NCBI GenBank assembly: GCA_023381355.1
Contig: JAMCUL010000006.1
Location: 1-64,000 of the forward strand
Direction: 5' to 3'
Source: Thermoplasmatota archaeon
GTDB taxonomy: Archaea; Thermoplasmatota; Thermoplasmata; Thermoplasmatales; Thermoplasmataceae
DNA: 64,000 nt
A program made the position numbers and the translations under genes. The notes beneath the pieces were generated by a model. The model worked only from the letters and a program-made list of their open reading frames with translations, searched no databases and was not told where the DNA came from. The first letter of the stretch is position 1. Each line of letters opens with the position of its first letter. Positions 1-8,447 of the stretch are shown here, one piece after another.

Positions 1-260
1 CAAGGGAGACTGCAGATGTCATCGTGATTGATGAAATAGGAAAACTTGAGAATACCACAAAGAATGTTCAGAAGGAGATAAATGATACCCTGAATTCAAC
101 CAAGCCCCTGATTGTAACAGTACACAAAAAATCGAGAAATCCGGTCCTCCAGGAGATCAGGGCACTTGAAGGAGTCAGGGTCTTTGACATAACGCCAATA
201 AACAGGAGTTTGCTCCCATACAGGGTTATGAAGGTAATTAATGGAGAGGAGAGTCCATAG
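1..260 (+). CDS. THEP1-type nucleoside-triphosphatase, C-terminal part (5' truncated)
   Basis: The reading frame is open from the first bases of the window, so the gene starts upstream; the ORF-track ATG at 24 is internal. The visible frame reads ADVIVIDEIGKLE, a Walker B segment, followed by a TVHKKSRNPV stretch and a conserved tail with NRSLLPYRV. This pattern belongs to the THEP1 P-loop NTPase family (NTPase/cancer-related NTPase), which hydrolyses NTPs slowly and whose cellular role is unclear. The Walker A loop lies outside the window. The gene ends in CCATAG, where the ATA overlaps the proposed start of trm1, so the two are probably co-transcribed and translationally coupled. Family assignment is fairly secure, biological role is not. 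Confidence 0.8.
   Translation, partial: RETADVIVIDEIGKLENTTKNVQKEINDTLNSTKPLIVTVHKKSRNPVLQEIRALEGVRVFDITPINRSLLPYRVMKVINGEESP
243..251 (+). promoter_or_regulatory. Shine-Dalgarno that decides the trm1 start
   Basis: GGAGAGGAG lies inside the end of the THEP1 gene, five bases before ATA at 257. No in-frame canonical start codon lies near it, and it is more than 130 bases from the TTG at 389. It therefore supports initiation at the non-canonical ATA. Confidence 0.5.
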
Positions 261-1315
261 GAATCTATAGAGAAGGAAAAGTAGAAGTAGAGACGGGATC
301 GGAAAGTAACGATATCGGGCCTGGCAGGGCCACGCCGGGATTTTTCAATATTGATCAGAAATTCAACAGGGACCTGACCATCTCATTTTTGAATACATGC
401 AGGCCGTCGCTTTATCTTGATGGATTTTCGGCCACAGGAGTGAGAGGATTGAGGGCTGAAATTGAGCTTGGAATAAGAACAGTGATGGTCGAAAGGAGCA
501 GGAAATCCTTTGATATGCTACAGAGGAATGTGGAGAAAAATCATTCAGAATCTGAAATTTATAATGACACTTTTGAATCCATTGTTTCAAAGTTCAGGTT
601 CGATTTTATTGACATTGACCCGTATGGAGATGTTGTACCCTATGTTGATATTGCATTGCACTACATCCGGAATAGGGGGTTTATAGGATTCACCGCAACT
701 GATCTGAGTGTCCTGACCGGTTCACTGAAGGATCATACTTTCAGGAGATACGGGAGTGTGGTGATGAACAGCGCTCTGAGACATGAGATGGGAATCAGGA
801 ACCTGATAGGTTTCATTGGGAGGAGGGCGATCAACCTCGAAAGGGGGATAGACGTCAGGATTTCTGCATATCATGGTCACTTTTACAGGGTGATAGTACA
901 GGTCAACAAAGGATCGGAAGAGGCTCAGGAGACAATGGACAATATAGGATATTTCAACCCTTATACTGAACTATCAAATGTCTATGAGAATTTTCCATAT
1001 GGCCCAATATGGACTGGAAAAATAGAGAACCTTTTCTCGGATTGTGAACTGGTGATTCCGTCAGGCGTTGATGAAAAACATGCGGAAGTTTTCAGGAACC
1101 TGAGGCATGAGGACAGAGGACTATTCTTTGTTGATATAGGAGAGATATTTTCAAGGAAAAAGATCAACCTGCCATCGGTGAAGCATGCCATGGAATATCT
1201 CAACGAAAATGGTATGGAATCTCAAAGAACCCACTTTTCCCATACCGGAATAAAAGTTCTGGACCAGAAAATTGCCTCAGAAGAACTGCTAGAGAAGTTC
1301 CGGAGCAATACCTGA
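257..1315 (+). CDS. trm1: tRNA (guanine(26)-N2)-dimethyltransferase Trm1
   Basis: Trm1 uses S-adenosylmethionine to make N2,N2-dimethylguanosine at position 26 of tRNAs. The SAM-binding motif YLDGFSATGVRGLR and the catalytic-type segment DFIDIDPYGDVVPYVD are visible. The ORF track starts at a TTG (389), but the conserved N-terminus continues upstream in the same frame (REGKVEVETGS, then FFNIDQKFNRDLTISF) back to a stop at 239, and that stretch contains no ATG, GTG or TTG. The best candidate start is ATA at 257, five bases after a strong Shine-Dalgarno (GGAGAGGAG, 243-251) and overlapping the THEP1 stop. This gives about 352 residues, near the usual archaeal length. The product is secure; the start codon is inferred. 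Confidence 0.92.
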   Translation: MGIYREGKVEVETGSESNDIGPGRATPGFFNIDQKFNRDLTISFLNTCRPSLYLDGFSATGVRGLRAEIELGIRTVMVERSRKSFDMLQRNVEKNHSESEIYNDTFESIVSKFRFDFIDIDPYGDVVPYVDIALHYIRNRGFIGFTATDLSVLTGSLKDHTFRRYGSVVMNSALRHEMGIRNLIGFIGRRAINLERGIDVRISAYHGHFYRVIVQVNKGSEEAQETMDNIGYFNPYTELSNVYENFPYGPIWTGKIENLFSDCELVIPSGVDEKHAEVFRNLRHEDRGLFFVDIGEIFSRKKINLPSVKHAMEYLNENGMESQRTHFSHTGIKVLDQKIASEELLEKFRSNT

Positions 1316-1388
1316 TAGAAATTATTGCCGGGAACAAAACTTTGCTATTAAGGAAATTCATAAATAACGAAAGGCATTAACCCATTGA

Positions 1389-2207
1389 ATGAATCCTGCC
1401 CTACGACTTTTCAGACCAGTGAATGCAATCATGGCAGTCCTTGGAACCTTTATATCATCCCTTGTGGCAATTGGTTCCAATATGCTGAACCACATTTTTC
1501 TAATTTCTATTGCGTCTTTAGTGGTTTTTCTGGTACTTACAGGAGGAAATGTCATGAATGATGTCCTGGACAGTGAAAATGACAGGGTGAATCATCCAGA
1601 AAGACCTATTCCTTCAGGGAAGATAACGGTAAGGCAGGGAACTTATATTTACGTAATATCCTACGTACTTTCCATAGTTGTTGCCCTGATTTTTCTCAAC
1701 CTGTATGCTGCAGCAATTGTGGTCGCTGCGGATCTTCTCCTCATACTGTATGAAACAAAGGGCAAATACAGGGGGCTCTCTGGAAACATAATAATAAGCA
1801 TACTGATCGGATCAATATTCCTGTTTGGAGGAGTAATTTTCATGAAGCCAGAAAAAACCTTTCTGCTGATGGCTCTCGCCTCATTATCAAACCTATCAAG
1901 GGAATTAATCAAGGATGTGCAGGATGTAGAGGGAGATGTTGACAGGATTACCTTTCCAAAGAAATACGGGATTAAGAATGCCCTGAATCTGTCATCATTC
2001 CTGATCATAACCACAATAGGTGTCTCATTCGTTCCATATGTCGCAGGGCTGTTCTCTTATCAGTATCTTATAGCTGTCATAGTATGCGACATCTGCTTCG
2101 CTGCAACACTTGTCACACAGTATAAAAGTGCCAGGGAGGGACAGAAACTTTCCAAGGTTTCCATGATCCTGGGCCTTGTTTCATTTACAGTTGGTGGTAT
2201 CTTCTGA
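1389..2207 (+). CDS. UbiA-family digeranylgeranylglyceryl phosphate synthase
   Basis: This 272-aa integral membrane prenyltransferase has the two aspartate-rich motifs of the UbiA superfamily: NDVLDSENDRVNHPERPIPSGK around residues 57-80 and KDVQDVEGDVDR around 175-186. Archaeal members next to GGGP synthase transfer the second geranylgeranyl group to GGGP, making DGGGP, the second prenyl transfer of ether-lipid synthesis. About eight hydrophobic helices fit the family. Its stop overlaps the likely start of the GGGP synthase gene, so the two consecutive lipid steps form one transcription unit. A heme or quinone prenyltransferase is the main alternative, but the neighbouring gene favours the lipid role. 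Confidence 0.87.
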   Translation: MNPALRLFRPVNAIMAVLGTFISSLVAIGSNMLNHIFLISIASLVVFLVLTGGNVMNDVLDSENDRVNHPERPIPSGKITVRQGTYIYVISYVLSIVVALIFLNLYAAAIVVAADLLLILYETKGKYRGLSGNIIISILIGSIFLFGGVIFMKPEKTFLLMALASLSNLSRELIKDVQDVEGDVDRITFPKKYGIKNALNLSSFLIITTIGVSFVPYVAGLFSYQYLIAVIVCDICFAATLVTQYKSAREGQKLSKVSMILGLVSFTVGGIF

Positions 2208-2950
2208 ACGTATATAATAAAATACTGGAAAAGATTAGCACAGAAAAAATCCACATGACACTGATTGACCCAGCAACTTCGGGCGATGAGGGCAGTGGAA
2301 AAATTGCCGGGCAGGCAAGCAAGGCTGGCACTGATTTTATCCTTGTCGGTGGGAGTACCCACCTTACAATGAACGAGATGGACAGGGCAACAAAGAGGAT
2401 AAAGGAAGAATGTGACACTCCTGTCATAATTTTCCCTGGTTCATCCAGCATGTTCACAAGATATGCTGATGCCATATTCTTCATGTCACTCTTGAACTCC
2501 TCGGATCTTGATTTTGTGGTCGGGCATCAAAAGAGGGCTTCAGTCATTGTCAAGAGGAGCGGGGTTGAAAGCATTCCAATGGGGTACCTGATATTTGATC
2601 CTGGAATGACCGCGGGACGGGTTGGAAAGGCAAGATTGATTGGAAAGACGGATTATCAGGATGCCGTGGAATACTCGGTCGCCGCAGAACTCATGGGAAT
2701 GAAGCTCATTTACATGGAGGCGGGAAGCGGTGCACCTTACCCAATACCGGAAGAGATGGTAAGGAGGGTTAAGGAGGCCGTTGGAATTCCGGTCATTGTA
2801 GGTGGAGGAATAAGAAACAGCCAGGCTGCCTCTGCCATTGCAATGGCAGGTGCTGATATAATAGTTACTGGAACCGTTGCCGAAAAGTCAGAAAACGTGT
2901 ATGAAGCATTGAAGCCAATCATAGATTCTATAAAGAATATTAAGAGATAA
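2204..2950 (+). CDS. Geranylgeranylglyceryl phosphate synthase (GGGPS)
   Basis: GGGPS condenses sn-glycerol-1-phosphate with geranylgeranyl diphosphate, the first ether bond of archaeal lipids. The TIM-barrel signatures HMTLIDP, FILVGGSTH, YMEAGSGAPYPIPEEMV and IPVIVGGGIRNSQAA are all visible. The ORF track starts at ATG 2255, directly at MTLIDP. The family normally has an extra N-terminal helix, and the upstream frame encodes a good match (VYNKILEKISTEKIH). That extension contains no ATG, GTG or TTG. The first plausible codon is CTG at 2204, which overlaps the upstream TGA as CTGA, in the geometry of an ATGA coupling site. Translation from ATG 2255 (231 aa) cannot be excluded. Function is secure; the start is uncertain. 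Confidence 0.9.
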   Translation: MNVYNKILEKISTEKIHMTLIDPATSGDEGSGKIAGQASKAGTDFILVGGSTHLTMNEMDRATKRIKEECDTPVIIFPGSSSMFTRYADAIFFMSLLNSSDLDFVVGHQKRASVIVKRSGVESIPMGYLIFDPGMTAGRVGKARLIGKTDYQDAVEYSVAAELMGMKLIYMEAGSGAPYPIPEEMVRRVKEAVGIPVIVGGGIRNSQAASAIAMAGADIIVTGTVAEKSENVYEALKPIIDSIKNIKR

Positions 2951-2989
2951 ATGTAAAATAATTTAATGTTAATGTAATATGGGTATCAG

Positions 2990-3235
2990 ATGGTCAAAAT
3001 CAGAATAGAGGTCGGTTACCTTGACGGCGTTGAGGATCCTGAATCTTCAACGTTATTCCACAATCTTGGAATTCTGGGTTATGATGATGTTGAAAAGGTT
3101 AAAATTCTGAAGACATATGAAATTGAATTTTACGGGGATGAAAATTCTGCCACTGAAATGGCCAAAGCCATAGCAGAAAATCTTCTCATAAACCCTGTTA
3201 TTAACAGTTATCGGGTTGTTGTTCTGGGTGAATGA
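2990..3235 (+). CDS. purS: Phosphoribosylformylglycinamidine synthase, PurS subunit
   Basis: The 81-aa protein (start MVKIRIEVGYLDGVEDPES) matches the small PurS subunit in length and pattern, including the LGILGYDDVEKVKI segment. PurS forms a complex with PurL and the glutaminase PurQ to convert FGAR to FGAM in purine synthesis. The last codons overlap the purL start (GTGAATGATGATG), which indicates coupling. PurQ is not in the window. No Shine-Dalgarno is seen; an AT-rich element about 26 bases upstream suggests a leaderless start. Confidence 0.93.
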   Translation: MVKIRIEVGYLDGVEDPESSTLFHNLGILGYDDVEKVKILKTYEIEFYGDENSATEMAKAIAENLLINPVINSYRVVVLGE

Positions 3236-5550
3236 TGATGCACAATGTGCAGGGCGAAAATTTTTCGGGCATGGTGAAGATAAGGGACCTTGACCATCAT
3301 TCCCTTGTTGACCTGAGTATGTCCATGGGATTATCACTCAACCTCGAGGAGATGGTAAGGCTCAAGCACTATTTCACTGCCCTTGGAAGGGATCCTACCG
3401 AGACAGAATTACAGGCGATGGGACAGGCGTGGAGTGAACATTGCTGTTACAAGTCCTCGAAATTATACCTGAAGAAGTTCCTCTCCGGCCTGAAAACTGA
3501 ATATACAATCCTCGCGATGGAAGATGATGCAGGAGTTGTGAGGATAAGGGATGATCTTGCATATGTACTCAAGATGGAAAGCCACAATCATCCCAGTGCA
3601 GTGGAGCCTTATGGTGGAGCAGCTACTGGCGTTGGAGGGATACTCAGGGATGTGCTGTGCATGGGTGCCCAGCCCATAGCAGTAATTGATTCTCTGTACC
3701 TGGGTAATGGCAGGGGCAGGAGGCCGAAGGGATCAATAAACAACACATTCATGGTAAATAACATAGTCGGAGGGATCAGGGATTATGGTAACAGGGTGGG
3801 CATCCCCACCGTGGCAGGTTCACTATTTTTCGGGGAGGAGTTTGAAGGGACCCCACTCGTTAACGCGGGATGCGTGGGAATCACCAGGGAGAAAAATATC
3901 AGCAGGAGCAGGGTTTCATCATCAGACGATGTACTGATTCTTGCCGGGGGAAAGACCGGAAGGGATGGAATACATGGTGTCAACTTTGCATCGAGGAATC
4001 TGGAGACTGAGGATAAGGAGAACAGGAAGGCAGTGCAGCTGGGGAATCCAATAGTAAAGGAACCACTCATAAAGGCGATCCTGGAAGCAAACTCACAGGG
4101 TCTGATCGCAGGAATGAAAGACCTTGGAGGAGGCGGACTCTCCAGTGCGGCTGGCGAGATGTGCCTTGCAGGTGGCGCAGGAGGAGAAATAAATCTTGAC
4201 AGTGTACTTCTCAAGGAGAAGGACATGCAGCCCTGGGAGATATGGATAAGTGAAAGCCAGGAAAGGATGCTCCTCGCCGTAAAGGAACGGGATGTCAGGG
4301 CAGTCAGTGAAATAATGGAAAGGTGGGGGATAGATAACAGTGTCATAGGAAAAAGTGCATCCGGTAAGAGGATGAGGCTCTATTTCAGAGGAGAGAGGGT
4401 CATGGATCTTCCCCTCACTTTCCTCACTTCAGGTCCGGTGTATGCCAAACCGTACAGGCTGATGAAGAAAAAGGGAAGGGAGACGGTACTGGTCAGGGAT
4501 CCTGACAGTTTCACTGAGGACCTGCTCGAATTTGTACAAAATCTCAACAATGCCTCAAAATTCAAGGTAATCAGGCAGTATGATTTCACAGTGAGAGGAA
4601 ATTCAGTAGTCAGGCCCCTGTCCGGATATCCTAACAAGGAAGGGCCCACAGATGGGGCAGTAATGAGGGTGGACAACAATTCCATGGACGGCCTTGCGAT
4701 AACTTCCGGGTGCAGGGTTACGGCCACTGAGGTTGATTCTTATGAAGGTACTGTGTGGACAATGGCCAGGGCATACAGGAACATCCTATGCCTTGGGGCA
4801 AGGCCCCACAGTGTTGTAGACGCCCTGAACTTCGGTAATCCCGACAGGTCTTTAATCATGGGACAGTTTGTCGAATCCGTCAGGGCAATAGGGGAATTCT
4901 GCAAATTGACAAAACTGCCAATAGTTGCTGGAAATGTAAGCCTGTACAACCAGACTGGAGGGATTGATATTCCGCCAGTTCCCAATATACTGATGACTGG
5001 TGTAATGAAGAATTATGAGAAATCGCTGACGCCGGATATAAAGGCGTCGGGAAGCACACTGTATATTGCTGGATGGAGTGCCTATGAACTTGAGGGGAGT
5101 CTCTACCTGAAGCAGAGAAATGTCGAATCAAGTGGACTTGAGAAAAACAACGTGGAAGACCTTTCGAGACTCGGCTCATTCATTGAGAAGGCCAATGAGA
5201 GAAACCTGATATTATCTGCTCATGATATCGGAACAGGCGGTCTTGCGATGGCATTGCTGGAGATGAGCCTTGGTTCGGGCACAGGAATGAATATTGATAT
5301 ATCAGATATATCCCCGGCCAGGATCTTAAATAAGCTATACTCAGAATCCGGTAACAGGATCATAATAGAGGTTCCTGCTGGATCTGAAGAAGAACTCGAG
5401 AAGCTCGGGGAGAACATTTCCATGAGAAGGATTGGCAGGACGCAGGGCAACATGTTGAAAATAGTCAACGATGGTATAACGCTTGTCAATGAGCACGTGG
5501 AAAAACTCAGGAAAGTTTGGGAATCCGGCCTTGACAGCTTATTCAATTGA
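3232..5550 (+). CDS. purL: Phosphoribosylformylglycinamidine synthase, PurL subunit
   Basis: At 772 aa this is the small PurL type that works with PurS and PurQ, not the ~1300-aa fused form. Conserved features are GQAWSEHCCYKSSK, the substrate and ATP segment KMESHNHPSAVEPYGGAATG, GMKDLGGGGLSSA, and in the second half VAGNVSLYNQT and SAHDIGTGGLAMAL. It carries out the ATP-dependent amidation of FGAR with ammonia delivered by PurQ. It overlaps purS by four bases. Three consecutive ATG codons stand at the start; the first is chosen because it gives the ATGA-like overlap. Confidence 0.95.
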   Translation: MMMHNVQGENFSGMVKIRDLDHHSLVDLSMSMGLSLNLEEMVRLKHYFTALGRDPTETELQAMGQAWSEHCCYKSSKLYLKKFLSGLKTEYTILAMEDDAGVVRIRDDLAYVLKMESHNHPSAVEPYGGAATGVGGILRDVLCMGAQPIAVIDSLYLGNGRGRRPKGSINNTFMVNNIVGGIRDYGNRVGIPTVAGSLFFGEEFEGTPLVNAGCVGITREKNISRSRVSSSDDVLILAGGKTGRDGIHGVNFASRNLETEDKENRKAVQLGNPIVKEPLIKAILEANSQGLIAGMKDLGGGGLSSAAGEMCLAGGAGGEINLDSVLLKEKDMQPWEIWISESQERMLLAVKERDVRAVSEIMERWGIDNSVIGKSASGKRMRLYFRGERVMDLPLTFLTSGPVYAKPYRLMKKKGRETVLVRDPDSFTEDLLEFVQNLNNASKFKVIRQYDFTVRGNSVVRPLSGYPNKEGPTDGAVMRVDNNSMDGLAITSGCRVTATEVDSYEGTVWTMARAYRNILCLGARPHSVVDALNFGNPDRSLIMGQFVESVRAIGEFCKLTKLPIVAGNVSLYNQTGGIDIPPVPNILMTGVMKNYEKSLTPDIKASGSTLYIAGWSAYELEGSLYLKQRNVESSGLEKNNVEDLSRLGSFIEKANERNLILSAHDIGTGGLAMALLEMSLGSGTGMNIDISDISPARILNKLYSESGNRIIIEVPAGSEEELEKLGENISMRRIGRTQGNMLKIVNDGITLVNEHVEKLRKVWESGLDSLFN

Positions 5551-5596
5551 GAAATGAATGGTTTTTTAAAAGATGATGCCATAATGGAAGGGTTCA

Positions 5597-5851
5597 ATGA
5601 GAGACTACTCCAAGATTTCCAGATTTATTCCATCCAGGAACGTTACAGTGATTTGCACATACAGGCATAATTTTGATGCCGAAAGAAACTGCGGGAGCAT
5701 GGTTGTTTATGAAGGGAAGGAGATCACGGATGAATCATTTGAACTCTTCATGGAATACCTTGAATGCGGGTTAAATGAAGAAGCCCTGGAAAAACGTATA
5801 AATAAATTTGTAGAAGAAATTGAAAGTGGCAGGATCGATGTTACCTTTTGA
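5597..5851 (+). CDS. Small conserved-looking protein of unknown function
   Basis: This 84-aa soluble protein is preceded by a reasonable Shine-Dalgarno (GGAAGG) six bases before the ATG. It is acidic toward the C-terminus, has two cysteines in the middle and one later, and has no membrane segment. I recognise no domain. It sits 46 bases after purL and overlaps the 3' end of the convergent riboflavin kinase gene by 11 bases. Composition and codon use look like the neighbours, so I regard it as a real gene. Confidence 0.65.
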   Translation: MRDYSKISRFIPSRNVTVICTYRHNFDAERNCGSMVVYEGKEITDESFELFMEYLECGLNEEALEKRINKFVEEIESGRIDVTF

Positions 5852-6524
5852 ATGAAAATTCCACTTTCACTGAATCATCATCCTTTAGGTCTAATTTATC
5901 CCGGAGATATTCTGATGATATTATTTCCATAACATCCCTGTATATTGACCTGTATGGGAAAATAAGGGCACATTTTATGCCCATTATGGTGCACCTGAAA
6001 GCCTTTACTGCACCATAAGTCCTGTCATCGGAGGAGAATCCCTCAATCAGGATTCCCCTTCTTCCGCGGATCTGCCTCAGTGTGCCTTCATATTCTGGAT
6101 TTATCTTGATATTCAGTGTCCCGGGAAATGGAACGATGCCAAGCTTTTCCGTAAACTGTGTGACATATGGCTTCTTGGAGACATAATACCTCCCTTCACC
6201 CAGACCGCTCTTAACCTTTCCAACAACCTCAATTCTTCTCTCATTTTCCAGTATCTCCGACAATAAGCCATATACGTCATATAGCATGTCCATTCCTTTC
6301 TCCTCAATCGTAATTTCCTGGCATTTGCTGGTAATGCGCCTCTTGATCAGGCCCTCCTTCTCCATTTCGATGATGAAGCGTGAGGCACTCTGCTGGCTAA
6401 CATCCCACATGCCTCCGAGATCTGATGTACTTACCCGGATCTCGCCATTTTCCTTCTTTGCTTCTGCAAGCGAGGAGAGGAAAAAGAAATATTTCCTGTC
6501 ATTCTCCTTATCTATCTGTACCAT
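5841..6524 (-). CDS. ribK: HTH-fused CTP-dependent riboflavin kinase (RbkR-like)
   Basis: The N-terminal ~85 residues form a winged helix-turn-helix (STSDLGGMWDVSQQSASRFI). The rest is the archaeal CTP-dependent riboflavin kinase domain (DUF120), with VKSGLGEGRYYVS, FPGTLNIKI and a basic C-terminal segment. This enzyme makes FMN from riboflavin using CTP. The fused DNA-binding domain matches the RbkR group, in which the same protein represses riboflavin genes and kinase activity supplies FMN. Whether it regulates here is inferred from the fusion; no other riboflavin gene is in the window. Its start overlaps the upstream PIN-domain gene by 13 bases, so it is last in the aIF2-beta/PIN/ribK operon. 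Confidence 0.88.
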   Translation of the reverse strand: MVQIDKENDRKYFFFLSSLAEAKKENGEIRVSTSDLGGMWDVSQQSASRFIIEMEKEGLIKRRITSKCQEITIEEKGMDMLYDVYGLLSEILENERRIEVVGKVKSGLGEGRYYVSKKPYVTQFTEKLGIVPFPGTLNIKINPEYEGTLRQIRGRRGILIEGFSSDDRTYGAVKAFRCTIMGIKCALIFPYRSIYRDVMEIISSEYLRDKLDLKDDDSVKVEFSFKR

Positions 6525-6898
6525 TCAAGATTCCTTCCATCCCTAAGATTCAATACCCTGATCTCCTTGTCTCTTAACTTTTTTGCGAGTTCACGATCGT
6601 TTGTAACAAGGATTCCACCTGTCTTCAGGCAGGTATCCTCTATACATGCATCTCCATGACCCCTGGAGCTGACCTCTTCTAGCTGTGAGTATATCTTCAG
6701 TGCAACCGATGCCGCCGTGATCGATTTTGAAAGACCCTCAAGTTCCTCCCTCACACAGTGGATAATTACCATCCTGTGTGAACCCAGTTTCCTGCTTAGC
6801 TCCCAGTTCAGGTCAATATTCTGCTCAACCGAGTAGATTAAAATATTTGTGTCGGGAAGAACAAGGTTATTTGATGACCTCTGCAATGGCGGTTCCAT
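6512..6898 (-). CDS. PIN-domain protein (VapC/FCF1-like nuclease fold)
   Basis: The 128-aa protein has the PIN-domain acidic pattern: LPDTNILIYSVEQ near the N-terminus, a central conserved Glu in REELEGLSK, and GDACIEDTCLKTGGILVTNDRELAKKL carrying the later aspartates. PIN domains are Mg-dependent RNases. No antitoxin-like small gene is adjacent. It is embedded in an operon with aIF2-beta and ribK, with overlaps on both sides (32 bases upstream, 13 downstream). That placement resembles archaeal FCF1/VapC9-type RNA-processing PIN proteins more than a mobile toxin. The start is uncertain; ATG 6898 is used because no better-placed codon precedes the PIN core. Confidence 0.72.
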   Translation of the reverse strand: MEPPLQRSSNNLVLPDTNILIYSVEQNIDLNWELSRKLGSHRMVIIHCVREELEGLSKSITAASVALKIYSQLEEVSSRGHGDACIEDTCLKTGGILVTNDRELAKKLRDKEIRVLNLRDGRNLEWYR

Positions 6899-7481
6899 CC
6901 CTTATCTTCTTCACTTCAACCTTGACTGTCTGGCCCTTCTTTGCACCCGGAACAATTATCCTGAACCCGTAAAGCTTTGTCCTTCCTTCGCCTGATTTCC
7001 CAATTTCATCAATTGTCACCGTGTATCTTTTTCCCTCCTCTATCTGATCCCTGTTGATTGTGATTTCCCTCGATGAATTGATGGGATGCTGGGCTCCACA
7101 GGCTTTGCAAACTATAACGCTGACACGGTTTTCCTTGGTTATTTCAGTATCAGGAGAATTGCATTCATAACATCTCACGTATACATTCAGGTACTGCTCC
7201 AGTTTTGCAGAGAATTCCTCCTCCGATATCTTCCTGTTTATCATGAGTCTCCTGCCATCAATATTCACGCCTATGCCAAACTCCTTCATGAAGAATTTTG
7301 CAACATCCTTTGGATCCCTGTTTATCATCTCAACTATATCTATGAAATTCCTGACTATTGTAACTTTTCCTTCAAGAATTATGACTGGTTTTGGAATTTT
7401 CAGCCTCTCCTGGCTCACTGTTGATTTCGCAAGAATATCTGAGGTTCGTCCCAGTAATGATTCATAATTTTCTATGCCCAT
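6867..7481 (-). CDS. Translation initiation factor aIF2 subunit beta with C-terminal TRAM domain
   Basis: Residues ~30-140 form the aIF2-beta/aIF5 core, ending in a zinc ribbon (CYECNSPDTEI ... CKACGAQHPI). Residues ~150-204 form a TRAM RNA-binding domain (YTVTIDEIGKSGEGRTKLYGFRIIVPGAKKGQTVKVEVKKI). The beta subunit belongs to the heterotrimeric aIF2 that delivers initiator tRNA to the ribosome. The TRAM extension makes the protein longer than the ~140-aa beta subunit of many archaea. The gene is first in the operon with the PIN and ribK genes. Confidence 0.92.
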   Translation of the reverse strand: MGIENYESLLGRTSDILAKSTVSQERLKIPKPVIILEGKVTIVRNFIDIVEMINRDPKDVAKFFMKEFGIGVNIDGRRLMINRKISEEEFSAKLEQYLNVYVRCYECNSPDTEITKENRVSVIVCKACGAQHPINSSREITINRDQIEEGKRYTVTIDEIGKSGEGRTKLYGFRIIVPGAKKGQTVKVEVKKIRDGTAIAEVIK

Positions 7482-7589
7482 ACTTCAGTATCATGAATCA
7501 GCATATTAATTTGTATGGAGCCACTGGCAATGAGAATTGAGGACAATGCCAGATCTGGATGGAATACTCCTGGCTTTTTAAGAAATGCC

Positions 7590-8351
7590 TCAATACAGTT
7601 CCCCGAATATTTCGTCCAGATTTCGATAGGATCCAACCTGGCTATCCCGTGAGGGAATAAAGGATACTGCCGTTCCGGCACTGTACACCGTAATCAACGA
7701 ATCCCCACTTTTGCCGGGAACAGGCATGCTATTCAGGAAATCCCTTGCAAGTATTGGCCCAAAGATTGTCCCGTCAGACAGGATATAGATGTCCCATTCC
7801 TCGAAATTCCTGAGGATTTCAAGCTCATGAGTTACCATCACGGCAGTGGACTGAAATTGGAGGATATGGTTCATCATGATCTTCCTACGCCTTGGGTCAA
7901 GGTTCTCGAAAGGTTCATCGAGGAACGTAATGGTTGCCTCTGCTGAAAGAGCGAGACATGTAAATGCGATTTTCTGTTCTCCTGTTGACATCTCCTTGAA
8001 GTTCTTCTCATACAGGGAATGCATGCCGAAAGTGTCAAGACATTCCCGGAATTTGCCGCTGTCCATACTTGAATATTCGGAAAACAGGAGTGAAATATCC
8101 CGGGGGTTTGTTGCGAAGGAGAATATCTCTTCCACGTTTGAGACCACGTCCATGTTCCCGTTGTTCTCCTTTTCCAATTCGAACCTGATCTCTCCATGAA
8201 CCTTCACTATACCGCATATGGACTTAATCAGTGTCGTCTTGCCCGATCCGTTTTGCCCTATAATTATGGAACTTCTTTTTACATCCATATTCACTGGGCC
8301 AAGCACCTGATTCCTCCCATAACTAACACGCAGGTTAACTATCCGTATCAT
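7590..8351 (-). CDS. ABC transporter ATP-binding protein
   Basis: This 253-aa ATPase has Walker A GQNGSGKTT at residues 32-40, a variant signature STGEQ, Walker B TITFLDEP and the switch histidine in VMVTHELE. The C-terminal ~50 residues follow the core and match nothing I know. Signature and size fit an exporter- or drug-type single-domain ATPase. The divergent gene at 8448 encodes a six-helix membrane protein and is the obvious partner, separated by a ~96-bp shared promoter region. No substrate-binding protein is nearby, which argues for export or an unknown role rather than uptake. Confidence 0.87.
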   Translation of the reverse strand: MIRIVNLRVSYGRNQVLGPVNMDVKRSSIIIGQNGSGKTTLIKSICGIVKVHGEIRFELEKENNGNMDVVSNVEEIFSFATNPRDISLLFSEYSSMDSGKFRECLDTFGMHSLYEKNFKEMSTGEQKIAFTCLALSAEATITFLDEPFENLDPRRRKIMMNHILQFQSTAVMVTHELEILRNFEEWDIYILSDGTIFGPILARDFLNSMPVPGKSGDSLITVYSAGTAVSFIPSRDSQVGSYRNLDEIFGELY

Positions 8352-8447
8352 GAAGTTTTATTGCTTCAATCAATTATAATATTTCATACTGTTCAGATCC
8401 TGTACCTTTCTTCTATTCTTAATTCCATTACAGGAATAGAGGTGATC

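Noticed and set aside
3783-4346. 187-aa minus-strand ORF inside purL
   Set aside because: It lies entirely antisense to a fully conserved purL and its Ser/Pro/Ile-rich translation has no domain pattern; it is a shadow frame.
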